NCBI RefSeq assembly: GCF_000524195.1
Contig: NW_020170473.1
Span: 189,435 to 253,434 of the forward strand
From: Echinococcus granulosus
Taxonomy: Eukaryota; Platyhelminthes; Cestoda; Cyclophyllidea; Taeniidae
Length of the DNA stretch: 64,000 nucleotides
Reading direction: 5' to 3'
Numbering within the stretch: position 1 is the stretch's first letter; each line of letters starts with the position of its first letter. Below, one piece after another: positions 25,716-37,377 of the stretch. The notes beneath the pieces are model-generated. The model had not been told where the DNA came from. It searched no databases and worked only from the letters and a program-made list of their open reading frames with translations. The position numbers and the translations under genes are program-made.

Positions 25716-27123
25716 AAATAAAAATCAAAACGCCAAGTGATATCTTACCTAACTTAAGAATTTTCGTAACCAAGCTATTTCACAAATCTTTAAAGTAATT
25801 TTTGAATATTTTTAGGTTTTTTTTAGGGTAGCAGACGGCAAAGGTCACCATTTTCGAATGCACCGTATGCTCAAATTGATAATATATTTCTTTTTCCGTT
25901 GTATGAGGTGTTTACACAAAAATGACCTTTTTTTAGTAGTTAGATATTTTTTCGATTACACTAACCAGGTTGTTTATGAATGTGGCTGAAAATGTTTTCA
26001 GACCTGCTTTTTTGTTGTTGCACGCCTAAGTCTTATTAGCCCTGTTTCTACATTTGGATCGCACCGGTTTGGACTTCCACATTTTGGTTGGGAGCTTTGT
26101 GATCAGGTTTGGCGGAGTACGTTGTCCTCCCCGTTGGAGTTTGATGTCTGTTGATAATAGGTCCTTAAGTCCTCGGTGGGATTTGCATCTTTACTTATAA
26201 TGCAAATACTCGCGCCACTTTTTATTTGGTGAAACATGCTCACAACCATTCCTCTGCTTTTGGGCGTTTCTTTGCGATGTATTTCTTGGCAAAATTGCCT
26301 GTACTAACCGGTATGCATCTGTTCAACATTGATTGTAGTGTATTAGGAAATTTTCACAAGCTTGAATTTATTCAAAGGACGTTTCATCTCTGTTTATGAA
26401 GTCTGTGTAGGCGTATAGTGGTACTACATTTTAAAGCTCAAAAACTGGTTTCATTCTATCATGAGGACTTATTTTAGAAAGAGTATTTATCAAGGCTGTC
26501 TTTTTTGCAAAAAATAGTGATGGGGATTAGGAGTGAAACAGTTCACTGTTCTATTCCTTAAATATGGGTTTTGTGATTTCTGAGTGGTGTCACCCGAATT
26601 TTAATCCTTTGTTCCGGTGAGCATCATTGGCATGAGTTTTCATCTATGCATTTGATGCTTTTTTTGAAATGCGATGTACCATGTGAGCGTTATGCACTCA
26701 TGACTCATCAGCGACGTGTAAGCTTGACAAGGTCAAGATTAGCGCCTTTGTGATCTTGTAGAATTTTGATGAGTGGAGTCAGCGTTTGTGTTTTGTGACC
26801 CCCCTTTCCTTTTAAGTATGTAACTAAACTTTCCCATTTTCGAAGGCGTCATTTACGAATCAAACGTTCCCCCTGTTAAATCTAATTCATTTCCACCTGG
26901 TGATATATGCTTGTTAACTTGGTAATTTTAACATTTTTAAGCATTTTCCTAATACTTTGTTTATCTACTTTCAAAGAAATGTAGCAATTTGCTTCTCGAT
27001 TGTATGTGTTGATGGTGCATGGAATCATAGTTAAATCCTAACTTTTAAATTAATAAACGCGCATCCTTTTGCATTCCTTTTACAGTGGAAACCATAGAAG
27101 CAAAGAAGATTAACGAAGATGAG

Positions 27124-30100
27124 ATGCTAGTGTCGTCTTCAAAAGCGAGCGAATATCTTGCTCAGCCGAAGTTACCGGTGCCTCGATTCGTCTTCCAATT
27201 AATGCTACTTGGAGGGTGATTTCTGCGTGTTTCTATGCTGGCTTGCCTCTTGTAGTAAAATCCACTCATATAATAGTCAAACCTTTTAGAGTAATCATTT
27301 TTCTTTCAACTCTAAACATGTTTGTTATGGAATGTCACCCACTAAAATTTTGCTACTCAAATTAATATTAGAATTATTTGAAGACTAGTGTCTCAAATTG
27401 CGTGTCTAAGCCTTTCAGCATTCATTTCTGCAATTCAGTATAAGTTTACGAAAGATTGCTCTGGTTATGACTTGAGAATGTAAGATTGATGCAAACACTT
27501 GCAAATTGAACGTATTTTGGTAAATGATTAGAGTTACTGTAAACTTGACTAAAAGAGAATCTGAGGAGTTGACTGCATTCGGGTCTCATTTTTCATTTTA
27601 CTCTTTAAGAGTCCTGCTCTATTCATCGTACACCATCTTGGTCCATCTTTGTGAAATCGACGGTCGTGTTCCTTTCAGCAATGCAGCAGCTGTTCTTGTC
27701 ATCGAAGTTTTAAAGGTCAGCTTCAGAAGTATTTGTGCGTCCTAAAATGATGAATATGCCACCTTCCATCGCAGACTTTCTTCGCTACTAATTGGTCTAA
27801 TTAGTGTAGATTGGAAAAGCCGCTGTATCGCTTACAGTAGTATCAGTGACTGCGATTTTTTAGCCTACTGCTTCTCTTTACCTTGTTTTAAACTCTCTTA
27901 TTACTATATGTTAAGTAGACTATCCACCATGCGAGTGACAGAAATCATGTCATTTATGGAAAGGACGTAAATCTCCCACAAGCGCTTTATGAGGTAGAAG
28001 TTGCCCTTCTGCTTTGGGTCCAATTAACTTTTCACATCTGCTTTTCTCCTCTATTAACCACAACCTTACAAACACATTTCTGGCAATAATGTTTGCTTGT
28101 GATTTTTTAGTTATTCCTCTCCATTGGAATGTTTTTGATGGAGGTGAGGCGTGAACAACAGCAATCGTTGACCTTGGCGACTCACTATCTGGCTTTCTTG
28201 AGAACACGCCTGCGCAAGGAATTTTCAGCGGATGATAATGTCAATACCAGCACCTCTGTCAACATTATAAGTCAATTCTGGATTGTTGCACCCTTCGCCG
28301 TTCCTGCTATCCTCTATACCGTGACCAACAACATTGCCTTTTTCATCCAAATGGAAATGGATCCAGCCACCTACCAAGTACATTTCTAGACTGCCTTCAA
28401 TTAAATAATTGTTGCCGCTGGCGCGTCCCAGCTGAGGAGGTTGAAGATACACTAATGATTTGGAGATTATCACAATAGCATTTGCACCTTGACTACCATC
28501 TAGTCCGACACTCAAATTCCTTCTTTTAACGTATTTTCGGAGTTAGGTCATTTCTGATTTCGACTAAATTTGCTTATAGATGAAATCTCTTGGAAATCAT
28601 TTTAGCTCTTTTCGCTCTTAAACAAGTTGTCCCATTGCACCCTTTATTTTCCCAATATAGGTTCTTGGAAATTTCAAGATCCTCAGTACGGCTGTTCTAT
28701 TTCGACTCATAATACGAAGGTTTGTGCAGATTTTTTATCCATTTTGAATGATTAGTACATTTTTACTTATTAACATTATAAATACCGAAATCTAAGGGAA
28801 ACCACTCTTATGGCAGATATCACCAAGGAAAACGTCAGCAGTGCTTTTTCTCCCAACATCGCAAGAGTGTCGTAATACATCTCAATTTTAGATTGACGCA
28901 AGGTGGCACTATCACCGCCTTCACTCAAATTTTTTTAGTAATAAATTGTGTCACGTTAATTTAAAATAATCCTTAGAATCATTAACTGATAGACGAGCAG
29001 TTTTATAAAAGCTTAGGCTACTGCGAATATTGCACAATGGATAAAGGGAGCTCAAAGAACTTGGCGTGTATGTTTATATTTGTTTTTAATAATTTAGGCC
29101 GATATCCTACCGACAGTGGTTCGCGTTATTTCTTCTGCTCGTGGCGGGCATCATCAACGGGTATGCAATCGGTGAACGCTAGAATATTACCATAGCACTA
29201 AAATGTAGGAAGCGTTTGTTTACCATCAGGTCTAAGGTCCGTAGTCGATTTATCACCTTCTGATCCGCCCGTGATAATACTATTTTGGAATACATGGGCA
29301 CGTGGCGTGAGTCAACTGCGAAAATCTGTTGCAGTTTTTATGGGCTTCATGACCGGTTCAATGGGCATAGAGTGTGAGTGAGGTTAATGTCATGTTCCAC
29401 TTGACAGCAGCCCATGTGGCGGAAAAAACAGGCGTTCGCCTATGCGTTGAGCACATTTAGCACGTCGTCATTACTCTCCTCCGTCTTTTCTTAAACAGAA
29501 TGACAAATTATGATGAATCCACCACCAACTCCTCCAGCGTGCTCCATATCACTCTCAGGGGTATCATAATGATCAGCATTTACTGTACAGTCTCCGGTCT
29601 CGCCAGCGTCTACACCGAGTATGTGCTCAAGAAACGTGTCCGTGTGAGTCCATATTACGGATATTTGATATTTATAGCTAACGAGAATATATGCATACTC
29701 GCACTCCCTTGTCTTTTGTAGATGAGCTTAAATACTCAAAATGCGACTCTGTACATATTTGGCACTATAACCAATGGCCTTCTCTACGTGTTTCAGGAGG
29801 CTATCATCACGGGTGAGCTCGTTTAAAAAAATTATTGCATGTAAAAATGCTACGCTCTAGGATTCTGGAATCTTTTCATTACCCCTTAATGGGATTCGGT
29901 TGCATTTATAATTCTCGCTTATGCCCACTTTGTCATCCAGTTTTAGTATGTGAGGAAAAAAAGCTTTGGTGGTCGAATCAAATCGCTTTAGTGTTATGGA
30001 AGAAAAGGTGCCTGCGCTTAGTTAGCGGACTTACACACCACTCAATTACTACTGCTAAGATCGTCTTGAAATTTGAAATAGCCCAAAAAAACGGCAAAAC

Positions 30101-30563
30101 TATTAGGTGGGTGCTGTGTAGCAGTCGTTTGAAGTTGCGTTGCAAAAACCCCCTTGATGGTGGTGTGTACTTAGCGAGGGCATAAATGAGTCGACGACCG
30201 AGTCTTCTGAGTCGGGTTGTGCTTGCAAGGCGTGTAAGCGGTTTCTTTGTGTGTCACTCCAAACTCAAGCTGTGACTGAGTGTTGCAGTCTGTTAATGAA
30301 TTATCTTTTTTGAAGGAAGCTTTAATATGCTTCGAGGATTTTCGGTTTACACGTGGATCTTGGTTGGAACACAGGCAATCAGCGGGATTTTCATAGGCTT
30401 CGTAATGAAATACGCCAGTAGCATTCTTCGTCTTTTCGTAATATCGTCAGCCATGATCGTGACAACGGTGCTTTCAGTGCTCATTTTCGGCCTTGTACTC
30501 AAAATCAGCTTTCTCTTCTCTGCCGGACTTGTTGTCTGTGCATTGATACTCTACCACTATTGA
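27124..30563 (+). CDS. SLC35A4: Nucleotide-sugar transporter, SLC35A4-like
   Basis: Multi-span Golgi membrane protein of the SLC35A family, which exchanges nucleotide sugars or related alditol nucleotides for nucleoside monophosphates. Exons: 27124-27215 (the exon itself begins at 27086), 27610-27715, 28111-28377, 28661-28719, 29098-29160, 29499-29643, 29722-29812 and 30316-30563 (TGA). Phases close; 1071 nt, 356 residues (human SLC35A4 is 324). Family signatures in order: YSSYTILVHLCEIDGRVPFS (human has ALCHVDGRVPF), LYTVTNNIAFFIQMEMDPAT, YQVLGNFKILSTAVLFRLI, SGLASVYTEYVLKK, ISGIFIGFVMKYASSILRLF. These match SLC35A4 better than SLC35A1-A3. About ten hydrophobic helices are expected. A charged loop (about residues 80-105, RTRLRKEFSADDN) accounts for much of the extra length. 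I chose the ATG at 27124 because it is the first in the exon; the frame stays open to the acceptor at 27085, so an upstream start is possible. Substrate cannot be read from sequence. Confidence 0.87.
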
Positions 30564-30925
30564 GTCTTTCCTCTGATATTGTTGACTGATTTTATTATTA
30601 CATACAAAGTGACTTTTTCTTAAACTAAACAGAATCATTATTCTGTGGGATTTGTGGTTGCGTGACTCAACCGTCGCTAAGATATTACGGATCAAATTAA
30701 GCACTCAAGTTGTGCATGTGCCACAGTGTCAATGAAATCCAGCGGTAATGTTAATGCAAGCATTTTACTCGATAGCGAAATGCTCATGTAAAGATTACGT
30801 AAGTCCTGCGCATTAAGAATTAGATTATTTAAAAAGTATACGCAGATTTCCTCACACAAATAGAACTCTAGAACAGAAAAGAAATGCCACCACAACAAAG
30901 CCTAGATGTGTACTATAATTGGATC

Positions 30926-31097
30926 TGTCGCGCCCCGGAACTTCACTTAAGACGAGAAAAAAGTGCTTACCTAGAATGTATACTGCCGATGTACTGCAGG
31001 GCTTGAGGGCTACTGGCGTGGTCCGAAGGCCAGGCCGACCGTCAAAGGTTCAGCGGAGGAGCCCTAAATGGCTCGTTACTAAAGTTGAGTCAAACAA
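30926..31097 (-). repeat. LTR-like repeat copy
   Basis: Begins TGTCGCGCCCCGGAACTTCA, has the core CTACTGGCGTGGTCCGAAGG followed by CCAGGC, and ends near GTTGAGTCAAACA. Reverse orientation; resembles the copies at 18.1 kb, 25.5 kb and 34.1 kb. Confidence 0.7.
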
Positions 31098-34029
31098 GTA
31101 ATCAAGGCATCATAGATCACATGCAATTTCGGTGGTTTCAATTGTGTCGGTAATGGTCTCCTTGGATGGCGACATCCGCTAGCAAGTGGCGCTGTGGACG
31201 TACGCGAAGCTAATCCTCTCTAAGATGCCTAAAATCTGCCAGTCTAGTGGGCTCCAGTGGGTCAGAGCAACAGAACTGCTACCCAGCTGTTGCCGAACAA
31301 CTCCTGATCCATGTTTTGAGAGCCGTATTACTAAAATTTCCCGAGAAAAGGCTTGAGAGCTATCACAGCCATTAATACATTTGTCCAATCTTCCTCAGCA
31401 ATGGTTGGGAGTTGGTTAATTTTCTGTTTCTGAACTTTTCTATCACAGGGGAATCATTCCAAATTGATACTTGGGGCCCATTTTTGATGTTAGGGTCGGA
31501 TGAATTGACAACAATTAAGAACAATACCTTCCTAGGATCACCATGTTTGCTTAGGAAAATAGTTAAACCACTTCGTCTTGCGCGTTGTATTAAACAAGTT
31601 TCATGCTTATAGAGAAAAGGATGAAAAAATGAGATCAAATTTCCGAGTGTTTCTTCGGGTTTCGATCGTCGAATGGTTGACTCATTGTTCAGTTTTGCTA
31701 ATGTCCATGCGGTTTTCCGGATTCAGTAATTGGCACCGCTTTCTATCAACCAGACCAAAAAGGAATGTATGGGCTGAAGTATCCATTGTTTTGACTAAAG
31801 TATTTAAAACCCGTTTAATATTAGATGGGCCGATCATCAAAAGACAGAAGGTGATTACTGAAATGAGGGAATGCTAAATTTTTATCGAGATAAGCAGGCA
31901 GGCATAACGCAGAAGTGATTGTGTCCTTGTGAATGCTAATCCTACCGGATAAAGCAACCCATTGCACAACTTGATGGAGGGATGAGGTAATCACCAGGTG
32001 GGTATAAAAATGGCGCACACACGACACATAAATTAGCTCAGACCAGCTGACGAGGCAAGCTCACCAATGTTCGTGCCTGCTTTCATCCTCCAGCTTCTTG
32101 AAGACGTGTCTGACCCCAAGTTCGGCGAGAACGACGATGGAGGAGAAGGGGAGAGCGCCACTGCCACTGAAGCTGCATAACCTATGGGAATGTAAAGACT
32201 TGGATGACGAGTGCCGACATCAAATGGCAAGAAGTAAAATCAAAGCAAGGTAGAGCCAAAACAGCCTATCTCCCATTTCTTTTTCTACTCGGGAATCTCA
32301 GGCAACTTGTGGGACTCATTTTTTTATGAGTACCTCACTGCATCAATGAAACCACGAACCAATTGTATCAAGTTTCGCTATTTTGTGTACAGTAAATGAT
32401 TTTATATCCATCCTACTTACACTTTATTGTCACCGTTGTTAAGATTAGCGTAGACAGGTTTTGTACATGGATAAGTTAGCAAATTACCATGAAATTGGTA
32501 ACAAAAGGATAGTAGAACACGAAACTACTACACTCTTAATAATTTGTTTGTAAGAACCAAAGCAGTCTTCGTCATTCAATTCACAAAACATAATATCATT
32601 AAGAGACTAATCTTTATATCTGGGCACAGATGTGGGATTTTTTGGCCATTATATGGTTAGGAAGAAATTTTTACATTGGGCTTTAGAATGTACTAGTTCT
32701 ACAAGTCCAAGAATCCGTCAAAAACACTCAAAGCATAAAGCCGAGCTTGGTGAGTAAGCATGTGGTGTACATCAAGTGATGCGGTTTTGGTCATAAATTG
32801 CCCTAATCCTGATTACTCACCTAAGCAGTAGCATAGTGAAAATGCGTTATCCTCCTAAGATTTAGGGGGATGTATTTTTTTATGCCCAATTTTCAAATAT
32901 CCGGAACAGTCAATAAGTCGCTCGGATTTACCGAAGTTCCATTCAGCCAATACCGAGGGATAAACCACCATCGTATTACACTAGGCGTTCATTGTATTCG
33001 AGCAGCTATGAAAAGCTGGTGAGACTCCCAAAAGATCAAGTTCATGTGACGTACTCATCTTTTTATAGCCACTGGCCTGGAAGACGATCCAAATTTAATG
33101 TACGTCAGTTAGCTGAGCTGTACCACATGCTCGTGGTTGCTTGTGGGAAAAAAAGATACACTGCATGTTCACTACTTGTTTATCCCTGGCAATACGGTAA
33201 CAAGGTCTTGGATAAGCCTAAATAAATAGTAAAATTGCTAACGTAATCAAATGGCTTAGGCAGCTCAATGTAGGACGTTAAATAATTGTAAGGTTTTTGC
33301 TGTTGCAAAACTTGACTTGGGCCCAGAGCATGAAGGCTCCACTTGACGAACCTTCCTTCGCTTATTTACCTACGATGATTCTCCATGCACATGATAGCCT
33401 AAATCGTAGGAAAATTAAATGCCACAAGCTCATCTTACTAGTTTTTAGTGCAGCGGTACACCCAGTTGGAGGGTTTAGTGCCGTCTGCTAAATTTCACAC
33501 TCAAAGAGGTGAATTCTTGCGCGTCATATAGTCGAGAATACGAAATCAACCTAAATTTAGCCTAGATGAAAAGTGAGCAATGTAGCCTAAAAATAAGTAT
33601 TGCATTAAAACTAGAGGGTAAATGCGATCTAAGAGTGTTTAAAAACGATTAATGTATTTGGGGCAGACCGATGGGCAAAGTGTCAAAGGAAGAAATAATT
33701 ACTTTGAAATATCAAAGATTGATCTCCCAAGGCAAACATTTTTTGCTTATTGCGAGATTAAAGCTGTTAAGCAATGCAACGAGTGTGCTAGCCAATGGCG
33801 CTACTCTTTTACAGAGTTTCGTAACTGCTTCAGATTATTCACTGCTGGTGTCGCTTTTACTGCCAACAGCTTACCTGCAGACCATGGGACTGAGGTGGTT
33901 GTCGTAATAAGATGTAATTTCTGGACCTTTTGCCGGAGGTTATAAACCTTTTCTGTAGCGCTACAGATTCATGCTCAGTTGTAATCCTCATGATAGTTGT
34001 CTTTTAGGATGGAACTCATTCCCCGTTGC

Positions 34030-34205
34030 CTCCAATGTTCCCCCTTGAGACTTCCCTGAAGACAAAGGATGGCCGAATATTCGGACAAACTATGTATTTT
34101 CGACGAACAAGAGGGCTATGGCCCCCAGGCCAGTCCACTCAGCGAAGATACAATGAGGAGCTTGTAAATGACTTGATGCTAAAGCCGAGAGTTAAACAAA
34201 TTACT
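34030..34205 (-). repeat. LTR-like repeat copy
   Basis: Runs from TTGAGACTTCCCTGAAGACA through GGGCTATGGCCCCCAGGCCAG to CCGAGAGTTAAACAAATTAC. Reverse orientation. A further fragment (TAGTATGGCCCGAAGACAAT) follows at about 34262-34330. Confidence 0.65.
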
Positions 34206-34549
34206 AGTTCATTGCTGTATCAATCCAATGTACTGAAAAAAGGCATACATAACTAAAGTACAGAAGAATTGGATGCCTACTAGTATGGCCCGAAGACAAT
34301 GCCACAGGATGAGAGTAAAACCTGTGCTAACTTAAAAGCTCACACTGTTAAACAAATATTAAATCATTAAAAATGCACCATCCAAATGTCTCTGTCGTTC
34401 TACCCTCTGAACCTTGAACTCGTGAGATAGGGCCAACTACTAGCATTGGTGGAGGCTTTGATTTATAACTTTCAACTTTTGAAATATTTACTAACTACTA
34501 AAAATGAGGAGTATGGAAGCATATTTATCTGAATGAGGTCGAATTTATT

Positions 34550-34775
34550 TGGCGTCTGTCTTCCTAAGACACCTTTCTTTGGAGATATGACTAGGTTGCG
34601 TAAGACGTTGACTGTTTTTCTGACCCTGGGTTTCGGTAACGGGCCTCTTAGGGGCTCCGCCGATGTGTTTTGCCGATTGACCTGGACTCCAAACTATGGC
34701 AGTAGCACCCAATCCCTTTGTATGCCGACAAAACATGTTGTGCCCAATTAATATGTCTTCTTTTGCCTTCACGTA
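34550..34775 (+). repeat. LTR-like repeat copy
   Basis: Forward copy with GACTGTTTTTCTGACCCTGG, GGCAGTAGCACCCAATCCC and TATGTCTTCTTTTGCCTTCA; more diverged than the 36.2 kb copy. Confidence 0.55.
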
Positions 34776-35281
34776 AGGCTTAGAGCGTCACAGCAGTTCA
34801 CTTTCCGAATGTTAAAAGTTAGAATCGTGTGCAATAACTTCGAATCTTGAATTATACATTAAAACCAACACTTTGAAAGATAGTGAATTAAAAATGCTGA
34901 GGGCCGAGCTCAAAAGAGGAAAGGAGCAGTTCGGTACTTTTGGTATACTTAACTATGCGAACGTTTCATTCCCAGAAGTTTCGATTTCCTGATTGTCATT
35001 CTGCCCATGAAAACAGCCTCCGGGATGATATTGGTGTATTTCCACTTCAAGATAGTCTCTTAATTTTACCAATATATGCAATTAATTATAGGTTGGTTTA
35101 TGAAGGCCGGCGATTCAGTGATTTGCTTAACAAGTTGCAGTACCACCTTTTTCTACGCTAGTGAATAGTCACCCTATACCAGCTCAGAATTTCACAAATT
35201 CCACCCAAACTCAAGCACCGCAGTGCTTGTAATTCTGGAAGAGTAAATCCCATTTACGCTACAAAATTGGTGACTGTAAAA

Positions 35282-36394
35282 TGCTGGTTGTTTAATCTCG
35301 GTTTTGCTGAAGAGCCACCTTCGACTTGGCCATTGTAACATGTCAAGTAGTCTGGCCTTCGAGCCATGCCAGTAGCCCCCAATACCTTCTGTATGTCAGA
35401 TATACATATGTGCATTCTGCCCGAGTATCATGTCTTCTTGCATCTTCAGAGAAGCCCCGGGACACTACATTGGTGGCAGAGGAAAGCTAACCCAATCCTA
35501 AAGGACATCTATCCCGATCTCCACTGCTGGGTGGTAAACCTTAGTGGGGCGGAAGTAGTACATATGCTACGGATGGGGAAATCGGTGACAACCCCAAACA
35601 GAAGAGCTAAGACTGATGTCAGCCTTTGGCACCTACCCCAGTCCCGTGTTCTGCAGGAAAGCTATCACTGGCCGTGAACCATCTAAAATAGTTTCATTGC
35701 AGAGTTGCCCTACCGTACCAACATAAAGTTGTCGATAAAGTGAACTCGCGATACCCCTTCCACGTCTCTACTAGATGGATAGAGCCCGGATAGATATGAC
35801 GGGGCGGCCCCGCCGTGAGAACAGCGTGGCAAGGAGGAACAGATGCGAGACCCTTTCCCCACCGTCCCCCATGGACCTGTGTTAAATCTCGCCCTTCCTT
35901 GCGCAAATTTGCTTTCACGTCCGTGTTCCTACATCTGTCTGTGGACACGCATGATGGCCAGCACAATTCCCTGTCCCCGAATCCATTTCCCAAGCCGGAT
36001 ACAACTCCAGATGCAGTTGAATTGCCAAGAGGGATCAGTGACGCTGAGGTCAAGTATCTCCTCAGTTGCATAGAAATTTGGTCACTGGCACGGCTGGCTC
36101 GTGGGTGTTTCCTTACAGTACCGACTGCGTTGTGATGGCTGACGCGGGAGGTTGACCATGGGGAGCGCTGGGAACGAAGCCCAAAAGAGGAGAGGGGCTA
36201 TATGATACGACGGTTGTCTAACTCTTCGTATTGGTGAGGGGCCACTAATGACTTTGCCACTGTACCACGCCGGGTGGGCTGGCCTTCGGGCCGTGTCAGT
36301 AGCCCAGATACCTGTTGTTTGTCGAATGTGTATATATTCTGCCCGAGTATTATGTCTTCTTTCGTCTTCAGGGAAGTTACCGTGACGCTGCACA
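35282..36394 (+). mobile_element. Possible miniature LTR element (TRIM-like)
   Basis: Two forward copies of the dispersed repeat (35282-35469 and 36203-36394, each about 190 nt and starting TG and ending CA) bracket about 730 bp. Directly after the left copy comes T then TGGTGGCAGAGG (35471), which looks like a tRNA primer-binding site. Just before the right copy is a purine tract AAAAGAGGAGAGGGG (36183-36197), as expected of a polypurine tract. The interior has no recognisable gag, protease, reverse transcriptase or integrase. The two repeats are clearly diverged from each other, so the element is either old or the two copies are independent solo repeats. This is inference from layout. Confidence 0.45.
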
Positions 36395-36486
36395 TCTGCA
36401 TGGTAAATGAATATACGCTTTTCGAATATTATCTTCTTTTGTTTTTAAGGAAGTCTCGGGATGCTACTTTTGTATTCGCCGTTCAA
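36395..36486 (+). repeat. Truncated LTR-like repeat at a gap edge
   Basis: Contains TTTTCGAATATTATCTTCTT and AAGGAAGTCTCGGGATGCTA, the 3' half of the repeat, directly after the 36.2 kb copy and ending at the N gap. Confidence 0.6.
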
Positions 36487-36586
36487 NNNNNNNNNNNNNN
36501 NNNNNNNNNNNNNNNNNNNNNNNNNNNNNNNNNNNNNNNNNNNNNNNNNNNNNNNNNNNNNNNNNNNNNNNNNNNNNNNNNNNNNN
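36487..36586. other. Assembly gap (100 N)
   Basis: Exactly 100 N bases abutting an LTR-like repeat fragment. Confidence 0.99.
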
Positions 36587-37377
36587 TCAAACAACGTGTA
36601 ATGAAATCGGGTTAAATATTTTGAAATCCTTGAAATCCTTTCTCTAATGCGGTCTCTAAGCTAGTATTACAGAAGAACATCTCTTCTGCTCTCTTGTCAA
36701 AAGTGGAGAAAATGTGCACAGTACTATTAAAAGGTAAAAATATATTGAAATTTTAAAGGATTAACTAGTTTTCTAATGTTTGCAAGTACTAGGTTTTAAT
36801 AATTTGTCATAGCTTTACACATTGCCTTTTGTTGCGCTGTTTGCAAACACGTGTAATATAGTTGGTTATAAAATTTTAACTAAAATCTCTTTAATTTTTT
36901 TCGCTTTGTTGCTATCTGCAGAAATCTTATTCCTGTTTGAGCACATAATGTGTTTAATTGCTCTATTTCAAAGGATGAAGCAGAATAATTATCGTCGGTT
37001 TTCGAACACTGGTTGTGGCATACCTCATCCGTGGTCGTTGTATGTCCCAGGTTTGTTCGTAAAGCATCTCTTTTCAGACTTGAAATCTTATGTGTATTTT
37101 GTTATCTTTTTATTATAACGACTCATTTCATTTTTACTTATTTTTTGGTGTCGGTACACTTGTGAGGCTGTTTTTTCAAATTCGCATTCAGGCCTATTTG
37201 TTTGATCTTCTTGATTGTAGAGATTGTTCATTTATTGATATCTTGGTTTTTGCTGCGTATTACGGCGTTAGCTGCAAGAACGTGTTTTACTACCCCTGGC
37301 AACCTTTTTAGCACCATTTGTTGTGCACATTTGGGTTATACATGCAGTGTATTTCCTCTAATTCTTAGTACAGTCTT

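Larger units (their letters stand above)
24161..27085. other. Intergenic region between divergent genes
   Basis: Separates the start of GTF3C4 (minus) from the first coding exon of the SLC35A4-like gene (plus), so promoters for both should lie here. I see no further coding exons. It contains an LTR-like repeat split by the second N gap at about 25440-25715. From 25716 to 27085 the sequence is T-rich and without features. Confidence 0.5.
30564..37377. other. Repeat-rich intergenic region
   Basis: Lies between the transporter and the DLK kinase. No supported coding exon. At least seven copies or fragments of the LTR-like repeat occur here in both orientations, and the third N gap. Short open frames (for example around 32992 and 35366) show no family resemblance and overlap repeats. 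The stretch from 36587 to 37377 is T-rich and should hold the promoter and any 5' UTR of the kinase gene. Confidence 0.5.

Noticed and set aside
35694..36135. Long open frames on both strands between repeat copies
   Set aside because: No similarity to gag, protease, reverse transcriptase or integrase motifs. Their openness follows from locally higher GC. I describe the stretch only as the interior of a possible non-coding element.
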